From Adineta vaga (lineage: Eukaryota; Rotifera): DNA of 64,000 nt. The stretch spans positions 5,580,001-5,644,000 of the forward strand of contig CP075495.1 of the NCBI GenBank assembly GCA_021613535.1, read 5' to 3'. Positions 50,050 to 61,327 of the stretch are shown here, one piece after another (within the stretch, counting starts at the first letter, position 1; every line of letters begins with the position of its first letter). Below the pieces are notes generated by a model. That model was not told where the DNA came from. It ran no database searches and was given only the letters and a program-made list of their open reading frames with translations. The translations under genes and the position numbers were made by a program.

Positions 50050-52520
50050 TCAGTAAATATCATCTTCATGAGGTCGATTTGGACTATTATTTGGTGAACG
50101 ATATTCTTGTAATGGACGACGAGATGTTTTAAATTGTGAACTTTGATGAAGTCCACTTGTTGGACTTGTGATAGGTGAAACTGAACCTGTAGAAAGAACA
50201 CGATCTGGTCTATGAGCTGGTGTACTAGATGAACGTGAAACATTGGTCAATTGATCAACATTTGATGCCGGTCGAGCATCACGTAAAAGATGTTGAATCG
50301 ATGATGGTACATGTTCTGATATATCACGGCAAGAATGATGATCATAACGACTTGCATGTGATGAACTTTCATGGCTACAATTACTGTAATCATTTAAAAC
50401 ACGTCTCAGTTGTTCACTTGGTGGAGGTAAATCTTCAATACGTTCAACAAGACGTACATCACCACAATTCGATTGAGCATTATTCCTTAGATATTCACAA
50501 GGATCAACGCGAAATACACCTTCTTCAATTACACGACGAACTGTATATGCTTTCAATGGTTCGTATTCAATGAGTACATTACGTACTGGTTTAATCGGTT
50601 CAGGTGTTGGAGCTTTTTGTAATAGAACAGGACGTTTAACTTTTTTGTAAGGTAACCATTTTTCAAAGATTACAGTACGAGGTTTGGGTGGTGGTGTTGG
50701 TAAACGTTCAATAATGATTTGACGTGGCTGTGGAGGAGGTGGAGGAAGACATTTTTCAATAACATGTGGTCTAATCAAAGAAAAGAACAGACATTTGAAA
50801 GTATCATTTTTTACTTCTTTTTGTTTACTCGAGTCGTGCAGGTGGTGATGGAGGTCGTTCACGGATAGTTAATGGTGGTGGCGTACGAGCTTCAGGTTTT
50901 CGTTCACGAATAAGCAATGGCTATTGAAGAGAAAATGAATCAACCAGAGAGCAAGAGACAAAAAAAAACAAATCAATACCGATTGAGGTGGTTTTGGTGG
51001 GATATGTTTTTCACGGATAATAATTGGGGCTGGTGGCGGTGGAGTAGGTGGTTGTAAGTAACGAATACGAATCTCCTTTTTATAGCAAACTTTCTGTGAA
51101 CTTGGTTTGACTACTTTAATAGGTGGATTTTCACATGAATTGATTTGACGTAAATAATGTTCAGCTGAGATAGATGAATCATGAGGATAAGAATTACAAG
51201 GGGGTGGTGGTGGTGTTCGTCGTAAATAAGAATGACTCATATTGTCTATTGGAGGTGAAGTTGTATTTTGAGTATTGGATGCTGATTGATTGAGGAGAAA
51301 TGCGGGTAGTGTTGAACTTGGTTGCGATGCTATAGGTGGTGAATTTTGTTGCGGATTGTTATTTATATTGTTTAACGGTGGTGGTGGTGGTGGTGGAGGT
51401 GCTGGAGGATTTTCAACGTATGAAATTGGTCGAGCTGATGTAAAGATTGAATGAGATTGAGATTGCAATGATTGTTGATGATTGGTTCTTTGTTGTGATG
51501 GATAGGTCTGAAAAGCTGAAGGATGATTTGATGTTGATGTCTGTGTAATATTATTTTCGAGTGGTGGAGTGAATATATAATCACTCGGATTCAAACCAAC
51601 TTCTGAAAGAACACGATGAATTTCAGTATGATTTCCTGTACTAGTCGCAGTAGTTTCTTGGTCTCGTCTGTCTGCAACTTTGTTAAATTCACGAATCCTA
51701 TGAATAATAATAAAAGCAGAGCAAATTATCAATATGATTGTACAAATAGTATGTTAGTGAGCCAATGAATGAAGACAAAAAGCATCGAATATATGAATCT
51801 AAAATATTGTTTGTAGTTTTACGGACAGAGAAGAACGAGACAAACATTGGCAATAACAGTGAGAAGAGACAAAATCATTCTAGCGGAACTATATCAAGTA
51901 ACATAGTGACAAGGACATGTATATGTATATATATATAAATATATTATATTGCTATGTTGTGTTCATATGTATTCTTGAACAGATCATTGATGAATTCGAA
52001 TACGTTCTTATTGTTCCCTTCTATTGAGATTATCTATCTTCCTTTCTTTTGATATAAATCTTAATATTCTGGTCAAACATTTTAAATATATATTTTGCCT
52101 AATAAAATAATAAGTAAACGAATAAATATGAACGGTCGTCCTTGTCGAGAAAAAAAGAAAGCAGCAATCCTTGTAGTTAATTATGATGATTATGATTTGT
52201 TATACATTTATATTGATATATAAGGTAAAGGTATATGTGAAAGAAAGAAAAAGAAAGTTTTGTGAAGGACTAAATAGTCTAATCTATATTCTCGACAGTA
52301 TTACAAGTTAGACGAATATTTCATGATAATACAATAATCATAATAGAAGTCTCATATCAAAGAAAAACATAAAGACATTTTCAAAATGATCATTCATCTA
52401 TTGTACTATAGTTATAAATATTAAGATAATAATGATTACTGTTTTGATACATACTACCGTTCATCATTCGATCATCTATAATAATAATACGAAATAAAAT
52501 TCTTCAACTTACGTGGCCAT
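50050..52520 (-). CDS. Pro-rich protein with a recurring (I/V)xE(R/K)xxPxPP phrase; 8-nt first coding exon
   Basis: Four exons close in phase, 512 residues: 52520-52513 (only ATGGCCAC), 51697-50980, 50920-50829, 50770-50050. Residues 1-210 are Asn/Ser/Gln/Pro-rich with poly-Pro runs. The centre repeats a phrase: IIIREKHIPPKPPQ, LLIRERKPEARTPPP, LTIRERPPSPPA, VIEKCLPPPPPQPR, IIIERLPTPPPKPR, VIFEKWLPYKK. The tail is Ser/His-rich (STPAHRPDRVLSTGSVSPI). Such a phrase could be a ladder of SH3/WW or actin-regulatory binding sites, or a structural repeat. No signal peptide or membrane helix. Intron 1 is about 815 nt and appears empty. No family recognised. Confidence 0.75.
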
Positions 52521-53054
52521 AATTTTTGTTCAAATGATATACAACAATCACTGATAACAAGAATGAATAATCGACCTAATTTATATGTTCCGTTTCTTCT
52601 TCTTCTTCTATCTGCGACTATTCTATTCACACATCAACTACAAAAAGTCATAGTTCAAGTATATTTTTGTGCTCAACAAAATGCTCTCATTTGTCTTATA
52701 TACGTTTTTTTTCTTGAGAAAAAAAGTCATACAAGTAGAGCATTGATGCATAACCGGCAATGTCGTTTCACAGGGTTCAATTTGTCCAAGGAATAGATAT
52801 ACAAGAAAAACGAGTATTACTGGATTTAATCATATAGAATCGCATCATTCTTTCTCTTATCAATCGTCCTTCAAATTGAAATATGACCTTCGCGCCTGAT
52901 CAGCAACGCTCGTGCGTCAATTTTATAGTTATTGTCTTCATAGATTCAATGTTTTAATAGTATTTTTCTGTTCGAAAATTTGAATTTATTAGATACAAGT
53001 TTTCAGTTTTAGTTTATTTAGAAAAAGCAAAAGCTGATAAAATATGACGAGTTT
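52521..53054. other. Intergenic region
   Basis: Promoter side of the Pro-rich gene and 3' side of the next minus-strand gene. A plus-strand open frame at 52563-52796 has a hydrophobic start but no further support; I do not call it. Confidence 0.5.
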
Positions 53055-53321
53055 TTACATATCAGCTTCGGTCCATTCTCGAACAACATACCATTGATCT
53101 TGATTTGATTCAGATTCATTATTTTCATTCTCAATCGGTCGAACTTGTTCTTGCCATTTGGTAATAATTCGATTACCTAATGGAATTCTCACAGCCGCAT
53201 AATGTGTCGGAAGTGTTGATGATGGACGATCGAGTTTATAAGTTATCGGATATGATGTTTGACTTACCATCACGACTCGCCATTCTGATAGCATAACTCG
53301 GCGTTCAGTTTCTAAGGACAT
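53055..53321 (-). CDS. Small protein of about 88 residues, uncharacterised
   Basis: From the Met at 53321 the product begins SLETERRVMLSEWRVVMVSQ, contains SSTLPTHYAAVRIPLGNRII and ends with an acidic-aromatic tail QWYVVREWTEADM. Its composition is that of a real soluble protein rather than AT-rich noise. A candidate splice acceptor (TTGACGCAG) lies just upstream at about 53340, so this may be the last exon of a gene with further 5' exons that I cannot place. No family recognised. Confidence 0.5.
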   Translation of the reverse strand: MSLETERRVMLSEWRVVMVSQTSYPITYKLDRPSSTLPTHYAAVRIPLGNRIITKWQEQVRPIENENNESESNQDQWYVVREWTEADM

Positions 53322-53345
53322 GATCCAATTTTTTTTCTGCGTCAA

Positions 53346-54143
53346 TAACTAAGCAATTCGATAAATGAAATTGTTAGCTCTTTTCGTCTGAAGACAAATA
53401 CACTGTGTCGAATTGAATTCAAAAAAAAAGAAAGAAGAAAAGAGAACTAAAAGAGAAGTATTTTTGTATGTGACATTGAAACAAATAGTACCAAACCTTG
53501 TCGAAGTAAAATGTTAAGTGATTATTTACAATCAGTAATATAATATCATGAATTGAGAACGTTTATAAAAAGAAAAAGAGAAGGAATAACATGCGAGACT
53601 AGATATGTCGTTTGATACAACCTTGAATTTTAAGCTTATAATTAACTAAAAAAATGCATGAAATGAATGAATATGAGTTAGATTTTCGTTTTCGAAATCT
53701 TGTTTTCTAATGGTTAACAATTGAATTATCTTTTGATCTAATTATGATGACAAGATCGAGTCAATAGCTAAATCAAATATTTGATTAATCATGCCTAGTT
53801 CTATTTGAAGCAACGAGAAATACAAAAATGTGTTGACAAATTAATCACAGGCGGAGACAAAGATAAATACATAAACGGCATCTAAATAGAAAATATTCAT
53901 TATATCGTGGGAGAAGAAATTCATCAATGATTCTTGAATTGATTCGATATTTTGAGAGCTATTTTTATAAATGATAAATAAAAAGATTTTCCTTGCAATT
54001 TTATAACTAGATTTTATTTATATCTTAAGAGAATAATATCGTAACTAGATATCTCATGCATTTTCGTGTATAACAATTATATACAAATATGTATATTCAT
54101 TTTCAAGCATCTAACTGTACGAATTGATTGAAGTTTTTAAGAT
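53346..54143. other. Intergenic region
   Basis: AT-rich with no coding-like segment; any 5' exon of the small gene ending at 53055 would have to be here. Confidence 0.5.
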
Positions 54144-54779
54144 TTATTCTTCATAGTGAGGATATTGTTGTTGTCTATGTGTTGTACCAAAATCATAGCC
54201 AGTTAATTTTCGAACCATTTTTTTAATATCTTCCAATAATTGTTGAAAATATTTACGAAAATCTTGAACATATTTGTAATCACCATTGTATTCATTAGTA
54301 TTTTCTTCATGATCATCATTTTCGATAATGACAACTTTTGTTGGACGAGTTGTTGTTGTTGTTGTAGGTTGTGCCTAAATGATAAATAAATGAATAAGAA
54401 ACTATGAAGAATCTTTTTTTCTTATGATTTACTTGACTTGATCGACGTGTTGGTATTATATTGCGATTTCGTGTTGGAAATGCGAAGGGTGAACGACGAG
54501 TTGTCGTTGTTTTTTCAGTTTCGTCAACTTCATCTTCATCACCTTCCTCATGTCCGTCATTATGCGTTTTAATTTCTTCATGTGGTACACTATTATTATC
54601 ATCATCATCATCATCATCGTAGTGTGGTAAAATCAATTTTCGACTTGTTGTTGACTATAATTTCAATGAAATGAACGTAAATAATTTCAAAAAAATAAAT
54701 CATTGAATGAATTTACCGTTGGAGCTGATCGAGCCATACAAACAAGTGCTAAGAAAGCTAAGACGAGTAAGAGTTTCAT
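54144..54779 (-). CDS. Small secreted acidic/Thr-rich protein
   Basis: Three exons (54779-54717, 54654-54433, 54374-54144) close in phase 0, 171 residues. A signal peptide KLLLVLAFLALVCMARSA opens the protein. The mature part has an Asp run (HYDDDDDDDNN), an acidic stretch GHEEGDEDEVDETEK, basic segments RSPFAFPTRNRN, a Thr run (PTTTTTTTRP) and a more ordered end YVQDFRKYFQQLLEDIKKMV followed by LTGYDFG. The C-terminal helix may be the functional part. Arg-rich spots (TRRSP, PTRRSS) could be processing sites. No family recognised; a secreted matrix or peptide precursor is possible. Confidence 0.7.
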
Positions 54780-55631
54780 GATAAGTTCTTTGTTCCTATC
54801 GATAATCTATCTGTTAGAAAATCTTCTTTCTAGGCCTATTTATACTAGTATATAGAACGAAGCGATATCGCCTGTTTTCTTTTGATATGTCGAAGAATCA
54901 TCGAGAAAAAAAAGCAAATGATGATGATGATACATGATGATTGTTTTCTCCCTAGAATCATCGCGTATCTCTCTCCATCGTCCCATCAATGGCAACACAT
55001 TCATTATGGATGTATGAAGATATAATAAGAAAACGAAGAAAAAAAGAATCGTTATCGATGTATCTAGTTCGAAGGCATTCTCAATGTTCTTTGTATACTT
55101 TTCTCGAATATTAATCAAAATAAAAGAAGCTTGAAGAAAAAGAAAATTATCAATGAATACGTGATTAGAGAATTGATTGAGAGTTTATTTTTGGCGTTGT
55201 TTGTCAAATTGCAAACATACGCACATAAATTATTTACATATACAAACGCACACACACGCGAACTCATATGAAAAAAAAAAGTTCCATATATAACACGATT
55301 GTGAGTATAAAGAAGAGTAAGAAGTAAATATCCCAAACAAGATAAATTCAAATGAATACAGATAAGAAAAACAAAAGCAGACATTTTCTTTTTCTTCTTC
55401 TATGAGAATGCAGTTGATACGAACTCATACGTCGAGAATAAAAAACAAATAAACAAAAAAGGACAGAGAGAGAGAGAAAGAGATGAAGAAGACACTGTTG
55501 ATGCAAATTAGAAACAAAAATAAGTTGCGTCATGGTTTCGTGAAGTGAATAAAGAGATCAAGAATTTGTCTGACAGAAGAAAGAAAAAGACGACGAGTCA
55601 TGAGATATAAAACAAAACAAGTGAATGAAGT
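54780..55631. other. Intergenic region
   Basis: Promoter of the small secreted protein and 3' region of the AUTS2-like gene. GA runs near 55467-55485. No coding segment recognised. Confidence 0.5.
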
Positions 55632-58600
55632 TTAACAATGTTTGAACAGTGCTGTAGAATTAGGATCGGTAAAAAGTGATGGTGGTGCACCTCCTGTGGC
55701 TGCTGCCATCATAGCAAACTGCAAATCTCGTTCACGTGCTTGTTGTTCAAGGATAAAACGATAGCGATCTGATTCAAGATGATTATTTGTTGGTAGAAGA
55801 GAAAATCCAGGTGGTAGTAAAGGTGATCGAGTAAAATCGAATGACGTCGTGAATGACGGAGGAAATAATGATGATTTTGATGAATCACTGTTCATACCAC
55901 TACGACGAGAAGAAGATGAATGCATCGGTGGTGGTGGTGGTGGCGGTATTGGTGGTGCGCCCATAGGGAAGAGTGAAGGAAAGAATGGTGATGAAGTAGA
56001 TGAAGGTGGCCCGAATGGTGGTAAAAAATCCGGATTTGGATTTAAAAAACGTTTACGATCATCATTTAATGAGAATGATGGTAACGAATGTTGTGATGGT
56101 GGTAATAATAATGATGATGACGATGACGATGATGATGAAGATGGTAAGAAATCCATCTAGGAAAAGAAAGAAGAAAATAAATCGATTGTATTGAATGAAT
56201 TCAAATATTTTACCCTCGCTCGATGTGATGGTGATGGCGGAAGAAAAGTGGATCCCAATGTTGATCGTGATGAAGGTGATGGCGATGTACGTCGAACACG
56301 TTCATCAATCAGTGGTGTTTTTTGTTCACGTTTTATAGTAGGCATTTTAATTGATGACGATGACGATGACGACGATGATGTAACTGTTGGTCGTGGTAAT
56401 TTTGAGCTTGATAAGGATCGAAATAGATGATTCTGTTGTGCATGAATATCAAATGGAAATGAAAATGAAGAAGGTGCGGATGGTGGTAATGGTGGACGTA
56501 TCAATGATAGATCATTATTACTATCGTTCAAAGGTAATGGTGGTGGTAAAAATGTAGATTGATTTGATGGTGATGATGATGACATCAACGATGATGATGG
56601 TCGAATTTTATTTGTTGGATTGAGAAGATTTAATTTATCTTGTTTTCGTTGTTCATTATTAAAAATCATCCAAGCAATATGAACATGTGCGGTTGACCAT
56701 TTTCCATTAGATGGTTTCTTTAATTGTACTAATGACGATTGATTATTATCTTTTTTATTATTAATAACCGAAAGAAAACCTTGCGATTGTGATTGTTGTA
56801 ATGATGATTGTGGTGAATGTTTAATAACAGGTGATGACTTATCAGTGAACATGTCTGTAACTGAAAAACCTGTTTTCGGTTTTTTCGGTTCATTAGAAAG
56901 AGGAGTTTTCGATCTTGGAGATGATTGTCTGTCGTCTTTTGTCGTGATATTTAATTTATGTTCATGAGTATGATTATGATTATGTTGATGCTAGAAAAAG
57001 AAAAATCATAAAAATCCTATAGATTACATAGAGTTCATCTAATTAATATTTCAAACCTGATGAAATTCTGTAACAATGACAGGTGCTATATAAAGTGGAT
57101 GACCTGTTGGTGTTGTTGAATTCGGTATATCGCTATTAGACGTCGATGAATTATGGCGACGATGATGATGGTGATGATGATGATGATTATCATTAGGTGA
57201 TGGTCCTGCATGATTCGATGATGACTTCGTTGAATTTGGTTTATTGGAGGCGGCTAAAAGTTGTCGTTGTAAACTTTCACGATGTGACCATAATGGATGA
57301 TCAGGCATATGTGGAGAAGCACCATGCATTTTAACATTTAATGATGAAACAGGTGAATTACTATTTGTTGATGCAGCAGCGGCTGCTGAAGCTGCTGCTG
57401 CTAGATAACTTGGTAAAACACCTGGATAATATTTTTCTAGCATTTTCTCCATGGATGTTGATGAATCTGAATGATTTTCTTTTAAAGAAAATGGATGTTG
57501 TAATGACCTTGATGGTGGTCGAGGTGGTGGCGGCATCGGAAGATCTCGTGGATATTGTCCACCATAAAATCGACTTGCTAACATCAATGAATGATCATAT
57601 GAACCAGGAAATGGTGATGATTGTGGTGGAGGTGGATGATGATGAGGAAATGGTGTGAATGATGGGAGAGGAAATAGTTTCGGATCGAAATGAGGCGGAA
57701 AATTGAACGATGTTGGAAGTGGAATGGGTTCATTTTTAATCTGTTGTTTAGCTAAATCAGACATTGAAGTGATTGTCGGATGTTTATTACCACTAGAAAA
57801 TAAAAACGGAAATAAACCAATTATTTAGTAACTTTTTATTATTTTTTCTTTACCTATCGCCATTGACACTAAGATCATGTTTAGTTTTATGTCGTTTATG
57901 TGATTTATGATGATGATGATGGTGATGATGTTTCTTTTCGTGCGATTCGATTTTAATTTCATCGGCAGATTTTTGCGATGAAGTAGTCGAATTTTGATGT
58001 TGACCATTATCACAATGATTATCTTCATTTTCAGATGTTGTTCGACTTGAACGATTGGTTTTATCAATGGGTTCACTTTTAATTGTTGACATTGATTGTC
58101 GATCGTTTGACATTTTATTTGGTGATAAATTCTGCCACATCGATGATCGATGACTAAATTAACAAGACAAATTAATTCTTTTCTTATTTAATTAAATTAG
58201 ACATCTATGAATGTTTATTAGTTATGTACTTTCTAAGGAAAAAACTATTTGACCAAATGAATATTGTCTTCGAAAAAACAAGCACGAATGAAGTCAACAT
58301 ACTTTTCTGAAGTTGTATCATCTGCTGGAGCTGATATTGGATGAGAAGAATGTCGATGACCATCTTCTATTTTACATGGTACACTTATGGAACGATGTAA
58401 AGTATGTTCATCTAAATGATCTGTTCCATTACCATTTTTCTTTCCTACTAATGAAAATGATTTTTTTCTTGTATAAGCTTCTTGTAATTGTTGTTGTTGT
58501 TTGAAATGTTCGAAAGCTATTCGCCAATCTTCATCTGTTTCAAACGACAAGAAAGCAAAGCTATCCAAAATATCATATTTTCCGGTTTTAGTTTTGTCAA

Positions 58601-58910
58601 CAATGATTTGCAGTTGTTCTTGAGCTAGACAACTACGTGTTTTCTTAGATTCTTGATCATTTGAATTCAAATTCTTGCTTGATGAGTGTGATGAATGACT
58701 CGATGATGATGAGGAACGACTTGATGAACTTGAATGATCACTTGATGAACGTGTACTATTTGTTTGTCGTCGTCGCTTATGACGACGTGTTGTACCATTT
58801 GTTGTTGTTTGTTTGGTTAGACGAGATGCTTTTGTTGTTGTTGATGATGATGATGAAGGTTTAAGATCATCATTTGAAATTGAATGTTCTTGTTCTAATG
58901 GTTCTTCCAT
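55632..58910 (-). CDS. AUTS2/fibrosin-like nuclear regulator (Drosophila tay-like)
   Basis: Five exons close in phase: 58910-58303, 58153-57854, 57792-57057, 56990-56214, 56156-55632; 981 residues from the Met at 58910 (997 if the in-frame Met at 58958 is used). Mostly disordered: Ser runs, basic clusters (RRHKRRRQ), His runs (HHHHHHHHK), poly-Ala (YLAAAASAAAAAS), Pro/Ser segments. Two islands resemble AUTS2: a His-alternating stretch FHQHQHNHNHTHEHKLN, like its FHQHQHQHTHTHQH, and AHVHIAWMIFNNEQRKQ, like its HVAWRIYHHQQK. The C-terminus contains a charged helix YRFILEQQARERDLQFAM. AUTS2-family proteins join noncanonical PRC1 complexes and recruit p300. The acidic-aromatic segment DSFAFLSFETDEDWRIAFEH in exon 1 is probably a conserved domain. 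Low complexity makes similarity treacherous, so confidence is moderate. Confidence 0.62.
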
Positions 58911-59568
58911 TATATTGTCATGCTTAGAAATTGTGATAATTTCTTGAGGAAAAAACACTACCTTTTGATCACTTGAACAAGTTCACATGATCTAAAGTAA
59001 AAAGAAATCGAAACGTTTTTTCAACAGAATAACAATATATGAAGTGTAGGAGTGGTTGATGATTGAGTGTGAGAGAGAGAGGGAAGAGGGAGAGGGCAAG
59101 AAAAGAGACTGATTGAAATTTTGCCATTGATGTTTGTTGTGAAACTCTAGCAAGGTTGATTGGATAATTGATTTTTAAAAAGATTGATATATTTTATGAT
59201 ATTAAAAATAAACATAAAAATAGAATTTAAATAAGGGTTTTTCAACAAAAAAAGAATATTATATTTTTTGTTAAAAAGCGACCTCTATCAACAGAGCTAA
59301 TTTTATTCATAATAATTGAGAGAAACCAGATATATGAATGATTGATTTGATTTGATTGCCTAAGGATAACTATTGTTCTATTTAGTAGAAAATTGGTATA
59401 CTCGACTCTATCTATAAATAATATCAGTCATTCTTTGAAATGTCTTCACCTTTCTCAATATTTTCTTTCTAATTATTCAACCGTAACATTTTTCTTTCCA
59501 ATAGAAGCAACGATTTTTTTTATTAACTCAATACTTTCTTTTATATCGTAAATAGAAAACGAAAAATC
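58911..59568. promoter_or_regulatory. Divergent promoter region between AUTS2-like gene and TMEM9
   Basis: About 650 bases separate the two start codons, so both promoters must lie here. It includes a short GA-rich tract at about 59068-59095. No core promoter element can be named with confidence. Confidence 0.5.
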
Positions 59569-60400
59569 ATGTTCAATTATTTAATTCTATCAATTATATT
59601 ATTATCCTCATTCTATTCATTCATCAATGGTGCTGATGAATTTGAAGATTATCGATGTCGATGTGTTTGTCCATCGTTTACAGTTTTGCAAGATCCAACT
59701 ATGAATGATACGCATCGACGTGTTTATATTGATGTCGTTCCACCAGATAATTGTACATGTGAACGTGTCGTTTTTCATACCATACCGGCAACATCAGGTT
59801 TTCAACAACGATTCTGTCCAAGGTAAAATTTAACAAAACTAGAAGAATATATTTCATGTACATGATATTTTTTTTTCTTATACAGATGCGTTTGTAATTA
59901 TGAAGTACGTAATACAACAACAATGAAGGTAACGATTTTAGATTGAATAAAAATGTCGTAATATATTTTTTTCGATTTGTTCAATAAAATTAGATTGTCG
60001 TAATTATAATAATGGTAGTAATATCATTATTATTCATTTACATGTCATTCTTATTGTGTTTGGAACCATTAATGAATCAAAATAAAAAATCAGTGAAAAC
60101 AAGAACAGCATCGTCAAATGCAACTCGACAAGCCAAACATCATGACAAACGAATTGATGATGAAGTTCATTTAGATAATCCAACACAAGAATGTATATTT
60201 AGTGAACCAGTACCTACTGGATTACAACGTACTACTGATCGTTCATCAACTGTTTTAAATTTAAGAACATATGAAGAAGCAAAATGGAGAAAAACTGTAA
60301 ATAACTAAGGTTTTTCCTACGGAAAATTAATCATGCTTGATATTTTTAGGCTTCGTCGCAACGACCATCAGTTGGAAGTAAACTTGATTCACTTAATTAG
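59569..60400 (+). CDS. TMEM9: TMEM9 family lysosomal/endosomal membrane protein
   Basis: Four exons (59569-59822, 59886-59928, 59994-60296, 60350-60400) close in phase, 216 residues. Signal peptide LILSIILLSSFYSFINGA, then the luminal Cys-rich domain EDYRCRCVCPSF, DNCTCERVV, RFCPRCVCNYEVRNTTTMK. The last motif, with CECRYEERSTTTIK in vertebrates, is diagnostic. One membrane helix follows (IVVIIIMVVISLLFIYMSFLL), then a cytosolic tail ending NLRTYEEAKWRKT and SSQRPSVGSKLDSLN. N-glycosylation sequons NDT, NCT and NTT are luminal. TMEM9 proteins act in the endolysosomal system, regulating CLC exchangers and the V-ATPase. Last exon and stop chosen by phase. Confidence 0.92.
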
Positions 60401-61327
60401 TCATTCCGTTGGTATTATCATAGTAAATAGAAAAGCAAAATATGTACATAAATTGAGGGTTTTTGTCTTCAGCACATGCATGAATCTATTATTAGTCTTA
60501 TCCTTTTTATATATCTCGTTTATTCTTCTATATTTGTTTGTTTGTTTGTTTGTTTGTTTATTGATAACTTTTTATGTAATGGAACGAAAAAGGAGACAAT
60601 CTACAGTACTCGACAGTGATCATAGCAAGATAGATGACAGTTATATCATTATTTTTTTTATTTGAAATAAATAATAAATAGTTAGTTTTGAAGAATGTTG
60701 TTTTTGAACTGGTACACAATTGTCTCTACCAATAGTAAATATCACATGAAGAATCTATCACAGTAATAGACAAATTTATTTGTCCTATTCTAACCGATGA
60801 AATTGCAGCAAACATATTCTATATTATCGATGCTATAGTGTTTTTGAATTCTTTCTGAATTCTAAATGAAAAAGAAGAGCAATATTTTTCACAAAAAACA
60901 TGATTTTCATTCTATATATAATAAAAACTGCAAACACAACAGATTCGTTCGACCGCTCGAAATTAGATATCCAGATGGATAGTCTTGATGATTCCAATCA
61001 AAACATTTCTCGTCAGTATGCATGTTGCAATTATGAAATCTATGTGTAAAGTTATATGATCTATGTTATAACAAGATCACAGCTGAAATCTGACAGAATA
61101 ATATTACTTTCCCTCTTTTCTTTTATTGTCATCACCTAGGAAAAAAAAGGAAGAAAATTACAATCTAATATATAATAAAAATACATGACGGAACGATCAT
61201 CATGATAAAAGGTAATCCAAACAGAAAACGTTATACACATATTAATATACATATAAATACACGAAAGACAAACATTTATTTGATTGTTACTATATACTGA
61301 TTATGACTGATTTGAGTAGAAGTAATT
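60401..61327. other. Convergent intergenic region
   Basis: 3' UTRs of TMEM9 and DCAF8 must be here. A TTTG run (about 60534-60557) lies near its start. No gene recognised. Confidence 0.55.

Noticed and set aside
55849-56160. Plus-strand open frame rich in Asp/Gly
   Set aside because: Antisense of the Ser/Pro-rich last exon of the AUTS2-like gene; the acidic run is the complement of Ser codons.
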